Positions 53,188 to 62,627 of a stretch of DNA of 64,000 bases are shown piece after piece. The DNA lies in contig NZ_WHOS01000011.1 of assembly GCF_013340935.1 (NCBI RefSeq), positions 1 through 64,000 on the forward strand, in the 5' to 3' direction. Positions within the stretch are counted from its first letter, which is position 1; each line of letters begins with the position of its first letter. The notes beneath the pieces are model-generated. The model was not told the origin of the DNA, made no database searches, and saw only the letters and a program-made list of their open reading frames with translations. The DNA is from Azospirillum melinis (lineage in GTDB: Bacteria > Pseudomonadota > Alphaproteobacteria > Azospirillales > Azospirillaceae). The position numbers and the translations under genes were made by a program.

Positions 53188-53828
53188 CCGTCGCCGCCAA
53201 GATCTGCGGGCTGAGCGAGCCCGAAAGCCTGCGCGCCGCCGTCGCCGGCGGGGCCCGCTATGTCGGGTTCGTCTTCTATCCGCGCAGCCCACGCGCCATC
53301 GCCCCGGCGATGGCGGCGGAACTGGCGCGGCTGCTGCCGACCGGCGTGCGCTCCGTCGGACTGTTCGTCGATCCCGACGACGAGTTCCTGGAGCATGTCA
53401 CCGGGCAGGTCCCGCTCGACCTGATCCAGCTGCACGGTGCCGAGACGCCGCGCCGCATCGCCGAGATCAAGGCCCGCTACGCCCTGCCGGTGATGAAGGC
53501 GGTCAAGATCGGTGGGCCGGAAGACCTGACCCTGGCGCTGGAGGCGGCGGAGGTCGCCGACCGGCTGCTGTTCGACGCCAAGCCGCCGGCCAAGGTGTCG
53601 GCGCTGCCCGGCGGCAACGGCATCGCCTTCGACTGGACCATCCTGGCCGGGCGCAGCTGGCCGCGGCCCTGGATGCTGTCGGGCGGGCTGACGGTGGACA
53701 ATGTCGCGGAGGCGGTGCGGGTCACCGGCGCCACCGAGGTCGATGTGTCGTCCGGCGTGGAGGACCGCCCCGGCCACAAGGATCCGGCGCTTGTCCGGTC
53801 CTTCCTTTCGGCGGTTGCCGCGCTTTGA
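53184..53828 (+). CDS. trpF: Phosphoribosylanthranilate isomerase
   Basis: A 214-residue TIM-barrel enzyme of tryptophan synthesis. AKICGLSEPE carries the catalytic cysteine at residue 8, LIQLHGAET and FDAKPP are conserved blocks (the latter with the catalytic Asp), and LSGGLTVDNV with SSGVEDRPGHKD ends the barrel. It is coupled to pyrF by ATGA; trpB and trpA do not follow in the window. Confidence 0.95.
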   Translation: MTVAAKICGLSEPESLRAAVAGGARYVGFVFYPRSPRAIAPAMAAELARLLPTGVRSVGLFVDPDDEFLEHVTGQVPLDLIQLHGAETPRRIAEIKARYALPVMKAVKIGGPEDLTLALEAAEVADRLLFDAKPPAKVSALPGGNGIAFDWTILAGRSWPRPWMLSGGLTVDNVAEAVRVTGATEVDVSSGVEDRPGHKDPALVRSFLSAVAAL

Positions 53829-53923
53829 GGATCCTTCTCCGGAATAGCGCCCTGTTTTAGACGAATGCTTCGGCTTATCTTGATCGCATGGCGGGACCCT
53901 GCGCCGTCGGCTAGGATGCGCCC

Positions 53924-54832
53924 ATGAGCGATTCCACCACTCCGTCCACAACCGAGGCGCTTGGCGCTGTGCTCGATGAGCATCTGCGCTGGATCGGCCA
54001 GTGGCAGCGCGCCGTTTTCTACCGCGACGGCCGCGGCGGGGAACGGTCGTCGGCCCCGGCCTCCTTCCAGGCTTGGTGCCAGGCGGCCAGTCGCGACGAC
54101 CTCTTGCAGCAGCCGGCGGTACAGAAGCTGGCGAACCTGCACGAGCAGATGCACCGGCAGGCCCGGCTGATCCTGCTGAAGGCGTCCAGCGGCGAACTGC
54201 CGACCGAGTCCGAGTATGAGGGGGTGATCGGCCGCTTCGAGGAGTTCATGCTGCATCTGCGGCGGATGGAGCGCGCCTTCGCCGCCGCCGCCTCCGGCCT
54301 GGACCCGCTGACCGGCCTGCGCACCCGCCGCGGCATGGGCGAGGCGCTGGAGCGCGAGCACAACCGCTACCGCCGCACCGGCCAGCCCTTCTGCGTCGCG
54401 CTGGCCGACATCGACAAGTTCAAGGGCATCAACGACAGCTACGGCCACGACATCGGCGACCGGGTTCTGGCCGCCACCGCCGCCGTCATCAGCCGCGGCG
54501 TCCGCAGCTTCGACGAGGCCTTCCGCATGGGCGGCGAGGAGTTCCTGGTCTGCCTGAAGGAAACCGGGCTGGACGAGGGCTATGCGGTGATCGAGCGGCT
54601 GCGCGTCGACCTGATGCGCTCGCCGGTGGTGCTGCCCGACGGCCGGGTGATCCCGGTCACCGCCTCCTTCGGGCTGGTGGAGGCGGTGGCCGACCTGACC
54701 GTCGACGATCTGGTGGTCTGCGCCGACCGCGCGCTCTACCAAGCCAAGAATTCCGGCCGCAACCGGGTGATCCGCTACGGCATCGACCGTCCGGAACCGA
54801 AGGCGGCGGTGGCGAAGGTGGGGCGGGGGTAG
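53924..54832 (+). CDS. Diguanylate cyclase with N-terminal CZB-like zinc-sensing domain
   Basis: A 302-residue protein. Residues about 10-115 contain HLRWIGQWQ, a cysteine in FQAWCQ, and LHEQMHRQA, fitting the His/Cys pattern of chemoreceptor zinc-binding (CZB) domains as in E. coli DgcZ. The C-terminal GGDEF domain has MGGEEF, an active form, and no RxxD inhibitory site directly upstream. It would make c-di-GMP under zinc or redox control. Confidence 0.85.
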   Translation: MSDSTTPSTTEALGAVLDEHLRWIGQWQRAVFYRDGRGGERSSAPASFQAWCQAASRDDLLQQPAVQKLANLHEQMHRQARLILLKASSGELPTESEYEGVIGRFEEFMLHLRRMERAFAAAASGLDPLTGLRTRRGMGEALEREHNRYRRTGQPFCVALADIDKFKGINDSYGHDIGDRVLAATAAVISRGVRSFDEAFRMGGEEFLVCLKETGLDEGYAVIERLRVDLMRSPVVLPDGRVIPVTASFGLVEAVADLTVDDLVVCADRALYQAKNSGRNRVIRYGIDRPEPKAAVAKVGRG

Positions 54833-54909
54833 TTTGGCCCTTTCCCCTATGTCCAATTTGCCCGTCCGAGGCTTAAGCTTTGACGCTCTGGGCATATCTA
54901 GGGAAATCT

Positions 54910-54942
54910 AGCGAAGTCTAGCTCCCGGCGCTAGACTTCGCT
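54910..54942. promoter_or_regulatory. Inverted repeat before the AAA ATPase gene
   Basis: AGCGAAGTCTAGC (54910-54922) and GCTAGACTTCGCT (54930-54942) are perfect 13-bp arms. TCTAG words recur just upstream and CTAGC downstream. It may be an operator, or a terminator for the cyclase gene lacking a T run. Confidence 0.5.
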
Positions 54943-54979
54943 ATAAACCGCTAGCTATCGCATGCCTTGCGGAGGTCAA

Positions 54980-56143
54980 GTGGATCCCTATCGCAATCCA
55001 TTCGCACCGGGTGCGGGTAGCCGCCCTCCGGAACTTGCCGGCCGATCTGTCATTCTTGATATGGCACGGATCTCCTGTGGCCGGGCTGTGAACGGACGAA
55101 ATGCACGCCCGATCATGCTGCTGGGCCTACGCGGCGTTGGGAAGACCGTGCTGCTCAATGAGATCGGCTGGAATGCCGAACGGGAGGGGTTACTCGTCTC
55201 CCGGGCCGAGTCTCCGGAAGGGGAAAGTCTCGCCCGCCTGATTTTTCCGGAAATGCGGAAAGTCATGAGGTCGCTGTCGGGCGTGGAGGCGGCAAAGCAC
55301 CTTGCAACACGCGGTCTGAAAGGACTGCGAAACTTCGCGTCGATCTTCAAGATCGAGATGGCGGGTGTCGAGGTGGGGGTGGAGCCCGAGCCCGGACTGG
55401 CCGAAACAGGTGACCTCCAGTATGATTTGCCGGATCTATTCACCTTGATCGGAAAGGCTGCCCAAGCCGCAGGGCGTGGCTGGTTGCTTCTGATCGATGA
55501 AGTACAATACCTGTCCGAATCCGATCTGTCGGCGCTTATCGTCGCATTACATCGCACATCGCAAGAGGGGCTTCCCGTCCTGATGGTCGGTGCCGGTCTT
55601 CCGCAAATCGCCCGTTTGGCGGGAGAGGCCAAGTCATACGCGGAACGGCTGTTTCAGTACCCGTCCGTGGGAGCGTTGGATCCGGTCTCCGCCGGTCAAG
55701 CCGTCGAAAAGCCGGTTCTCGATGAAGATGCCACGGTCGCACCGGAAGCGCTGCAGGCGATATACGAACGCACGAAGGGCTATCCCTTCTTCATCCAGGA
55801 ATTGGCCTCGGTCGTATGGGACAATTCGGAGGGGCCGGAGATCACTGCCGCCGATGTCGAGCGTTCTTATGTGGAGACACTCGCGCGGTTGGACGAGGGG
55901 TTCTTCAAGGTTCGGGTCGACCGCCTGACGAAGGCCGAGGTTCAATTCGTTAAGGCGATGGCGCAGCTTGGTGACGGCCCTTACGCGATGGCGGACATTG
56001 CCAAATCCATGGGCCGCTCTCAGAGTTCGTTGGGGCCGGCTCGAGCAAGCATCATCTCGAAAGGCATGATCTTCAGTTCAGACCATGGCTATCTGGACTT
56101 TACCGTGCCACTTTTCGCCGAATTCATGCGGCGGCAAGGCTGA
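54980..56143 (+). CDS. AAA ATPase with C-terminal winged helix, unknown role
   Basis: A 387-residue STAND/AAA-type ATPase. GTG 54980 is chosen because GGAGG lies at 54970-54974 and the protein then starts with DPYRNPFAPGAGSRPPELAGR, a conserved opening of this group; ATG 54962 is the alternative. Walker A is GLRGVGKTV near residue 50 and Walker B LLLIDEVQY near 175. The C-terminal 80 residues look like a winged helix (YAMADIAKSMGRSQSSLGPAR). Its base composition is less GC-rich than its neighbours. Possibly a mobile or phage-response gene. Confidence 0.78.
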   Translation: MDPYRNPFAPGAGSRPPELAGRSVILDMARISCGRAVNGRNARPIMLLGLRGVGKTVLLNEIGWNAEREGLLVSRAESPEGESLARLIFPEMRKVMRSLSGVEAAKHLATRGLKGLRNFASIFKIEMAGVEVGVEPEPGLAETGDLQYDLPDLFTLIGKAAQAAGRGWLLLIDEVQYLSESDLSALIVALHRTSQEGLPVLMVGAGLPQIARLAGEAKSYAERLFQYPSVGALDPVSAGQAVEKPVLDEDATVAPEALQAIYERTKGYPFFIQELASVVWDNSEGPEITAADVERSYVETLARLDEGFFKVRVDRLTKAEVQFVKAMAQLGDGPYAMADIAKSMGRSQSSLGPARASIISKGMIFSSDHGYLDFTVPLFAEFMRRQG

Positions 56144-56269
56144 AAGGCAAAGCCGGCGATTCGATCAATCGTGGTCCGGCTCGGAGGCCCTCCGGTCAGC
56201 CCCCTTGGCCCGGGCCCCCCAGGCGCGCTAGGATCGGGCAACCTTACCGTCAGCCGCGATCCGGATTCC

Positions 56270-56920
56270 ATGCGCACCCTGCCCGAATTTCCCAACCTGT
56301 TCGTCCTCGACCATCCGCTGATCCAGCACAAGCTGACCCATATGCGGAACAAGGAGCGGTCGACCGGCGGGTTCCGCACCCTGCTGCGCGAGATCTCACT
56401 GCTGATGGGCTACGAGCTGACGCGCGACATTCCGCTGACCACCGAGCGGATCGAGACTCCGCTCCAGCCGATGGACGCCCCGGTGATCCTGGGCAAGAAG
56501 CTGGCCGTGGTGCCGGTGCTGCGCGCCGGGCTCGGCATGTCGGCCGGCCTGCTGGAACTGGTGCCGTCGGCGCGCGAGGGACATATCGGTCTCTACCGCG
56601 ACCATGACACCAAGCAGCCGCATGAATATCTGGTGAAGCTGCCGCCGGCCGACGGGCGGCTGTTCATCGTCGTCGATCCCATGCTGGCGACCGGCAATTC
56701 CGCCGCCCATGCCTGCGACGTGCTGAACCGCCACGGCGTGGACGACCAGAACATCCGCTTCATGGCGCTGGTCGCAGCACCCGAGGGCGTGCGCCGCTTC
56801 CACGAGGCGCACCCGGACGTAAAGGTCTTCACTGCGGCGCTGGACAGCCATCTGGACGAGAACGCCTACATCGTTCCCGGCCTGGGCGATGCCGGCGACC
56901 GCATGTTCGGCACCAAGTAA
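56270..56920 (+). CDS. upp: Uracil phosphoribosyltransferase
   Basis: A 216-residue salvage enzyme converting uracil and PRPP to [19 protein letters not shown] and the PRPP motif [14 protein letters not shown] are clear, as is the C-terminal [17 protein letters not shown] 56270 gives the normal family start. A strong terminator follows. Confidence 0.96.
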   Translation: MRTLPEFPNLFVLDHPLIQHKLTHMRNKERSTGGFRTLLREISLLMGYELTRDIPLTTERIETPLQPMDAPVILGKKLAVVPVLRAGLGMSAGLLELVPSAREGHIGLYRDHDTKQPHEYLVKLPPADGRLFIVVDPMLATGNSAAHACDVLNRHGVDDQNIRFMALVAAPEGVRRFHEAHPDVKVFTAALDSHLDENAYIVPGLGDAGDRMFGTK

Positions 56921-56940
56921 GGACCGGTTCAGGTCATCGT

Positions 56941-56980
56941 AAAACGGGGCGGGTGCCGGAGGATGGCCCCGCCCCGTTTT
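56941..56980. terminator. Bidirectional terminator
   Basis: AAAACGGGGCGGG (56941-56953) pairs with CCCGCCCCGTTTT (56968-56980), followed by T. It lies between upp and the convergent DUF2235 gene. Confidence 0.9.
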
Positions 56981-56995
56981 TCGTTGCGCCCTCGG

Positions 56996-58102
56996 TCAGC
57001 CGGCCGGGGCCGGTTCCTCTTCCCGCACCGTGCCGAACTGCGCCAGCGCCTTGCGGTAGCCGATGTTGGGCGGTGCGTAGCCCGTATCGCTGGCGGCGCG
57101 GTGCGGCACCGACTCGTGCAGGTTCTCCTGGCTGAAGGGGAGAACGCAGACCGGGCGGTAATGGCGCGGCTGCACCAGTTCGCCGACCCCGTCGAGGAAA
57201 CGGGCATAGGAATCGACGATGACGCCCAGGGCGTTGTCGGGCGACACCTCCGGCACCCAGATGGGGTCGATGGCGAGGCCGCAGCCCTCGGCGTGCTCCA
57301 TCATCCATTTCAGCGTGATGTCCGACAGCCTGTCGTCGTCATAGCCGCCACCGACGTTGGAATGGCAGCCGGCGAACCAGCGCTGCTCCATCCGCTGCGC
57401 CGGCTTCGCCTTCGGATCCCAGAGGTTGGCGGCGAAGGTCTTGCGATGCTCGTCGATCGCCAGCGCCTGGAAGGCATTGCGGACAAGGCTGCTGAGTTCG
57501 GTGTCGTGGAAGCCGTACAGATCCTGATCCAGCTGCTTGCAGATGCCGAGCGGCACACCAAGCGCGCCCACCGTGTCCCAGACGCCGAGGAAATGGATCG
57601 GGATCAGCGTCGAACCGTTGGTGTCGCGGAACCGCTTTGCCTCCCCCACGTCCGGACCGTCGTCCCGCTTGCGGTAGAGCGCGTAGGCGTCGTCCGTCTC
57701 GCCCAGCCTGTCGGCCGGCAGCAGCCCGGCATTGCGGATCAGCCCGACGAGGCTGCGGGCGGTGTAGGCGCCGCGCGAGAAGCCCAGGATGAAGACATGG
57801 TCGCCGTCGTTGTAGTGCGAGGCGAGGAACCGGTAGCCGTCCTTGATCTTCTTGTCGAGGCCGAGGCCGAAGGCCCCGCCGAAGATTTTGTCGAACCAGT
57901 CGTGGAGAAAACCGCCCTTTTCATCGGTGCCGACACCGGAATCGTAATAGGAAACCTGTTCGGTATTGTCCGGTGCGGCGCCGAGGACCGACTTGTAGAA
58001 CTTCCAGACGTTGGTCGATGCCTCGTTGTCCTTGTCGGGCTGGCTGCCGCTGCCCGGCTTGTTCCAGGTTCCGTCGAAACACAGGACGATCCGCTTGCCC
58101 AT
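56996..58102 (-). CDS. DUF2235 alpha/beta hydrolase
   Basis: A 368-residue hydrolase of the DUF2235 group. It starts with KRIVLCFDGTWNKPGSG and has the nucleophile elbow GFSRGAYTARSLVG near residue 108. Related domains form phospholipase effectors of type VI secretion (Tle1 group). No VgrG or immunity-like gene is adjacent, so a secreted role is not supported here. An AT-rich promoter lies before the start. Confidence 0.85.
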   Translation of the reverse strand: MGKRIVLCFDGTWNKPGSGSQPDKDNEASTNVWKFYKSVLGAAPDNTEQVSYYDSGVGTDEKGGFLHDWFDKIFGGAFGLGLDKKIKDGYRFLASHYNDGDHVFILGFSRGAYTARSLVGLIRNAGLLPADRLGETDDAYALYRKRDDGPDVGEAKRFRDTNGSTLIPIHFLGVWDTVGALGVPLGICKQLDQDLYGFHDTELSSLVRNAFQALAIDEHRKTFAANLWDPKAKPAQRMEQRWFAGCHSNVGGGYDDDRLSDITLKWMMEHAEGCGLAIDPIWVPEVSPDNALGVIVDSYARFLDGVGELVQPRHYRPVCVLPFSQENLHESVPHRAASDTGYAPPNIGYRKALAQFGTVREEEPAPAG

Positions 58103-58435
58103 CTTCCTCTCCCCGTCAAAAGAGTGCGCGCAAGAGATGATGGTGACGATATTTTTTCAACTTCAATAGATTTATTAAAATCGGCCGCAACCCTGGAACG
58201 GACGGCTGCGACTGCCGCAACCGTATCCGGTCTGTGGAACAGGCCGATGGATCGAGGCAGACATGTGCACGTATTCCCGGACCTCCGCCATGGTTATCCG
58301 GGGCATTCGGACCATATTGTCACCGATGACTTCAAGTCATCGCCAAGCCGATGCCCTGTCCGCGGGACGCCGACATGCGGCATCCGCAGGGCATGGGAGC
58401 CTGCCACTTGTGCGAAGGTCTCATGCGGCGGCGGC

Positions 58436-58449
58436 TTGATTTCGATCAA
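58436..58449 (+). promoter_or_regulatory. FNR/FixK-type box upstream of hemA
   Basis: TTGATTTCGATCAA is a perfect match to TTGAT-N4-ATCAA, 122 bp before the hemA start. The rest of 58103-58571 has no gene. In Rhodobacter, hemA is known to respond to FnrL, so oxygen control is likely here too. Confidence 0.8.
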
Positions 58450-58571
58450 TGCCGGGTGGCATGCCAGGAAGGATCATGCCATCCTCTTCGACGCGCCGGA
58501 CGAATGGCCTAGCCCCTAAGTCTGAAACCGGTGCAGCCGACCGTGTGGATGAACGCGAACGGAAACGCGCG

Positions 58572-59786
58572 ATGGATTACGAAACTTTCTTCCGCAACCA
58601 GATTGCGACCCTGAAGCAGGACGGCCGCTACCGCGTGTTCGCCAATCTGGAGCGCCACGCTGGCAATTTCCCGACGGCGACCTTCCGCGATTCCCACGGG
58701 CGCGAGCGTCCGGTCACGGTCTGGTGCTCCAACGACTACCTCGGCATGGGCCAGCACCCGGATGTGCTGAGGGCGATGCACGACGCGCTGGACCAGGTCG
58801 GCGCCGGTGCCGGCGGCACCCGCAACATCTCCGGCAACAACGTCTACCATGTGCTGCTGGAACGCGAACTGGCCGACCTGCACCGCAAGGAAGCGGCGCT
58901 GCTCTTCACCTCGGGTTATGTGTCGAACGACGCGACTCTGACCACGCTGGGCAAGATCCTGCCCAACTGCGTGATCCTGTCGGACGCGCTGAACCACAAT
59001 TCGATGATCACCGGCATCCGCAATTCGGGTGCCGAGAAGCACATCTTCCGCCACAACGACCCCAAGCATCTGGACGAGCTGCTGTCGGGCATCGCCCCCG
59101 GCCGTCCCAAGGTGGTGGCGTTCGAAAGCGTCTATTCGATGGACGGCGACATCGCCCCCATCCATGACCTGTGCGACGTGGCCGACAAGCACGGCGCCAT
59201 GACCTATCTGGACGAGGTGCACGCCGTCGGCATGTACGGTGCCCGCGGCGCCGGCGTGGCCGAGCGCGACGGCGCCATGGACCGGCTGACCATCGTCGAG
59301 GGCACGCTGGGCAAGGCCTTCGGCGTCCAGGGCGGCTACATCACCGGCTCCACCGCGCTGATCGACTGCGTCCGCAGCTTCGCCGCCGGCTTCATCTTCT
59401 CCACCTCGCTGTCGCCGGTGCTGGCGGCGGGGGCGCTGGCCTCCATCCGTCACCTGAAGCACAGCCAGACCGAACGGGCGCATCATCAGGAACGCGCCGC
59501 CACGCTGAAGCGGATGTTCGCCGACGCCGGCCTGCCGGTGATGCCGTCGATGAGCCACATCGTGCCGCTGATGGTCGGCGATGCCCACCGTTGCAAGCGC
59601 GCGTCGGACGAGCTGCTGGAGCGGCACAACATCTACGTCCAGCCGATCAATTACCCGACCGTTCCGCGCGGGACGGAGCGGCTGCGCTTCACCCCGACCC
59701 CGCTGCACACCGATGCGCAGATGGGCATGCTGGTCGACGCGTTGCTGGATGTGTGGAGCCGGCTGGACCTGCGCCTCGCCGCCTGA
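58572..59786 (+). CDS. hemA: 5-aminolevulinate synthase
   Basis: A 404-residue PLP enzyme joining glycine and succinyl-CoA, the first heme step in alphaproteobacteria. [21 protein letters not shown] is the usual start. [24 protein letters not shown] and the PLP lysine in [14 protein letters not shown] are intact. ATG 58572 is favoured over longer starts. An FNR-type box lies upstream. Confidence 0.97.
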   Translation: MDYETFFRNQIATLKQDGRYRVFANLERHAGNFPTATFRDSHGRERPVTVWCSNDYLGMGQHPDVLRAMHDALDQVGAGAGGTRNISGNNVYHVLLERELADLHRKEAALLFTSGYVSNDATLTTLGKILPNCVILSDALNHNSMITGIRNSGAEKHIFRHNDPKHLDELLSGIAPGRPKVVAFESVYSMDGDIAPIHDLCDVADKHGAMTYLDEVHAVGMYGARGAGVAERDGAMDRLTIVEGTLGKAFGVQGGYITGSTALIDCVRSFAAGFIFSTSLSPVLAAGALASIRHLKHSQTERAHHQERAATLKRMFADAGLPVMPSMSHIVPLMVGDAHRCKRASDELLERHNIYVQPINYPTVPRGTERLRFTPTPLHTDAQMGMLVDALLDVWSRLDLRLAA

Positions 59787-59988
59787 CCGGGGCTCCTGGA
59801 ACAGGTCCGGAAAGACCCTTTTGGCGATAAGGACGTTTTGCCCTCTGGACAGATTGCACGCGCGACCCTACTTTGAGGGGTAGCGTTGCGACCGGTTCGC
59901 AGCTTCAGTGCTGCGGACCGGCCGTCATCGTGCCATCCTTCCGTTTTTCCAGGGCTTCGCATCCAGCGGCTCGCCCAGGGGGTTCGCC

Positions 59989-60534
59989 ATGTATCGTGAC
60001 AACTCGCTGATGCCGAAGGAGGCCGTGCGCCTCGTCGTCCTGGGCACGCTGATCCAGGGCGGGCCGTTGCGTTACGCCGATCTGGCCGGCGCCGTCCGTC
60101 ATTTCCTCGATCGTATGATGGGTCCGTCGCTGGACCTGATGGGCACCTCGCTGGAGATGCTGCGCTACGAGGGGCTGATCGAGGCGCTGGACGGCAGCGG
60201 CATGGAAGACAACGCCCTGCTGGGTCCGACCGAAACCGGCCGGGTGGAGTTCGACACGCTGATGCGCGCGAATGTCCGCGCGCCCTCGGCCGATGGGTTG
60301 AACAAGCTGGTCATCGCGCTGAAGCTGCGCTTCCTGCATCTGCTGGATGTCGAGTCGCAGCGTGACCAGATCGACAATCTGGTGGCGCTCTGCGAGACCG
60401 AACTGGCCCGGCTGGGCGACCTGAAGCGGGCGAATGTCGGCAGCGACGGCCATTTCGCCTCCTGGCTGGACCGCGACATCGCCCAGACGGAAGAGCGTCT
60501 GGCCTGGTTTCAGGAACTGCTCGCCCGGCTCTGA
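59989..60534 (+). CDS. PadR-like winged-helix protein
   Basis: A 181-residue helical protein. The N-terminal part (AVRLVVLGTLIQGGPLRYADLAGAV ... YEGLIEAL ... TETGRVEFDTLM) looks like a winged helix of the PadR class, and the C-terminal helices resemble the Vir domain of that family. Probably a transcription regulator; ligand unknown. Confidence 0.65.
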   Translation: MYRDNSLMPKEAVRLVVLGTLIQGGPLRYADLAGAVRHFLDRMMGPSLDLMGTSLEMLRYEGLIEALDGSGMEDNALLGPTETGRVEFDTLMRANVRAPSADGLNKLVIALKLRFLHLLDVESQRDQIDNLVALCETELARLGDLKRANVGSDGHFASWLDRDIAQTEERLAWFQELLARL

Positions 60535-60666
60535 TCGCCCCTTAAAACCAGTGGTTTTGTTGCGCGCGGCGCGTCCTTTCGGATAGGGACGCGCCGCGTC
60601 TGTTTCGGCGCAAGGATTTGGTGTACCTTCGGGTTACCCCTTTCCCTCCCAGCCGGAATCCGCTCC

Positions 60667-61443
60667 ATGGCCTCGCACATGTCGACCGACGACCTCGAAG
60701 ACCGCTTGCGCATGGAGTTCGTGGACGACGCGCGCGATCGGCTGGAGCTGATGAACGCGACGCTGTCGGACCGCGTGAAGGGCCAGCGCAGCGATGTGGA
60801 AACCATCGGTGTCCTGCGGCTGGAGGCCCACAACTTCAAGGGCATGGGCACCAGCTTCGGCTATCCCACCGTCAGCCTCGTCGCCCACCGGCTGGAGGAT
60901 TACCTCAGCGGCCTGAAGCGGCTGGACGAGAAGCAGCTGGTCGATGCCCAGATCTTCATCGACCGCATTTCCGAACTGGTCGACCGCGCCGAACAGCCGC
61001 TGCTGGCCGAGACCAACCGGATCATCCGCGCCCTGCCGGTGCGCTATGAATTCCAGGTCACCGACGTCGATGTCCGCAACGTCGAGATCATGCTGGTCAC
61101 CCCGTCCAAGGTCGTCGCCAAAAAGCTGGGGACGGAACTGGCCGCCTGCGGCTTCCGCACCATGACGGTGACCGACCCCATCGAATCGATCAGCCTTGCC
61201 GTGCGCGTTCCGCCGGACATGGTCATCGCCTCGATGGTGATGGACGGCCTGTCCGGCCTGGACCTGATCCGCGGCCTGCGGGCGATGAGCGTGACCCAGC
61301 ATGTGCCGATGGCGCTGCTGACCTCGCTGAACCTCGACCACCCGTCACTGAAGGAAATCCCGTACGGCGTCTCCGTCATCCGGGTCGGCGAGCATTTCGG
61401 CGACGACTTCGCCGCCGTGGTGGCCAAGCACAATCTCGGCTGA
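60667..61443 (+). CDS. Hpt domain fused to a receiver-like domain lacking the phospho-Asp
   Basis: A 258-residue protein. Residues about 10-115 form a four-helix Hpt domain with the phospho-histidine in EAHNFKGMGTSFG. Residues about 135-250 look like a receiver, but at the usual aspartate the sequence reads VIASMVMDGLSG, with Ser in place of Asp. It may take phosphate on the Hpt part and use the second domain for binding only. No kinase gene is adjacent. Confidence 0.72.
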   Translation: MASHMSTDDLEDRLRMEFVDDARDRLELMNATLSDRVKGQRSDVETIGVLRLEAHNFKGMGTSFGYPTVSLVAHRLEDYLSGLKRLDEKQLVDAQIFIDRISELVDRAEQPLLAETNRIIRALPVRYEFQVTDVDVRNVEIMLVTPSKVVAKKLGTELAACGFRTMTVTDPIESISLAVRVPPDMVIASMVMDGLSGLDLIRGLRAMSVTQHVPMALLTSLNLDHPSLKEIPYGVSVIRVGEHFGDDFAAVVAKHNLG

Positions 61444-61493
61444 TCGGCGGAGCCGCTGGCGTCGTCCTTTTCCATACCGAGCCGCTTTCCCCG

Positions 61494-61578
61494 GCCGTCA
61501 TCCCCGCGAAGGCGGGGATCCAGGCTTCCTGCTCACGCACGTGAAGCGGCTGGATTCCCGCCTTCGCGGGAATGACGG
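61494..61578. repeat. REP-like intergenic palindrome
   Basis: Arms 61495-61523 and 61550-61578 with CCGTCATYCCCGCGAAGGCG at the outer side pair almost perfectly. This kind of CGTCATTCCCGCGAAGGCGGG palindrome is common between genes in alphaproteobacteria. 61444-61718 holds no gene. Confidence 0.85.
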
Positions 61579-61718
61579 CTGAGAGACGTGGTTGTCGGAC
61601 TGGCCGAGTGCCGAGCGTTCCATTCGGCTGAACGTCATCGTCATATAGCGGCGCTTGCGCCGGCGGGAATCCCCATGTTAGGCGTCAAACCGGTCCCACA
61701 GGCTGGAGCAGTGCCCGA

Positions 61719-62603
61719 ATGACGGAGGTTCTTCGCCGGTACGGCCCGGTTCTGACCGGGGTGATCCTCCTGGCCGTGGCGGTCTGGCTGGCTCTGCTGG
61801 TGCTGCTACCCCAGCTGATGATGATCGGCTTCTCCTTCCGGCCGTCGCTGCCGCCGTCCAAGATCGGCGGGCCGGAGGATGTGTTCACGGTCAGGAACTA
61901 CCTGACCCTGTGGACCAACCAGATCCATCTGTCGATCTTCCTGAAAACGATCTGGGCCAGCGCGCTGGTCACCGCGACCACGCTGGCCGTCTGCTATCCG
62001 GTCGCCTACTATCTGGCGCAGGTGGCGCCGAAGCGGCGGCTGCCGCTGCTGATCCTGATGCTGGTCGTGCCCTTCTGGATCAACGAGCTGCTGCGCACCT
62101 TCTCCTGGTACATCATCCTGGCCTTCAACGGGCCGCTGAACGCGGTGCTGCTGGGGCTGGGTATCATCGACGAGCCGCAGCGCTTCCTGGGTGGCGATGC
62201 CGGGGTGATCGTCGGCATGGTCTATGTCTACATCCTGTTCATGGTCTTCCCGCTGTACAATGCCATCGAATCGCTGGACCGCAACCAGATCGAGGCGGCG
62301 CGGGACCTCGGCGCCGGCTGGCTGCGCATCCACCGCCGCATCGTGCTGCCGCACGCCAAGCCGGGCATCGCCGTCGGCTGCATCATGACCTTCATGCTGG
62401 CCGCCGGCAGCTATGCCGTGCCGGCCCTGCTGGGCGGGCCGAACAGCCGCTGGTTCACCGAGATCATCTATAACTGGTTCTTCGAAGGCGGGAACTGGAA
62501 CCAGGGGGCGGCCTACGCCTTCATCCTGCTGGTGCTGTGCATCGGCTTCATCCTCGGCGCGATGCGGCTGTTCCGCGTCGGGCTGGCGGATATCGCGAAG
62601 TGA
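61719..62603 (+). CDS. ABC transporter permease, PotB-like
   Basis: A 294-residue inner-membrane permease with six spans and the EAA loop ESLDRNQIEAARDLGAGWLRIHRRIVLP. Sequence resembles PotB-type permeases of putrescine/spermidine importers. A second permease follows 24 bp later. The ATPase and binding-protein genes are not in the window; the pair is preceded by a REP-like repeat. Substrate is inferred only. Confidence 0.88.
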   Translation: MTEVLRRYGPVLTGVILLAVAVWLALLVLLPQLMMIGFSFRPSLPPSKIGGPEDVFTVRNYLTLWTNQIHLSIFLKTIWASALVTATTLAVCYPVAYYLAQVAPKRRLPLLILMLVVPFWINELLRTFSWYIILAFNGPLNAVLLGLGIIDEPQRFLGGDAGVIVGMVYVYILFMVFPLYNAIESLDRNQIEAARDLGAGWLRIHRRIVLPHAKPGIAVGCIMTFMLAAGSYAVPALLGGPNSRWFTEIIYNWFFEGGNWNQGAAYAFILLVLCIGFILGAMRLFRVGLADIAK

Positions 62604-62627
62604 GCCTCAAGCCATGAGACGGCCCCA

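Noticed and set aside
56996..58102. Type VI effector role for the DUF2235 hydrolase
   Set aside because: No VgrG, PAAR, adaptor or immunity-like gene is adjacent; family membership alone does not support secretion.
61494..61578. CRISPR-like repeat
   Set aside because: It is a single palindromic pair without spaced repeats; a REP-type element explains it.
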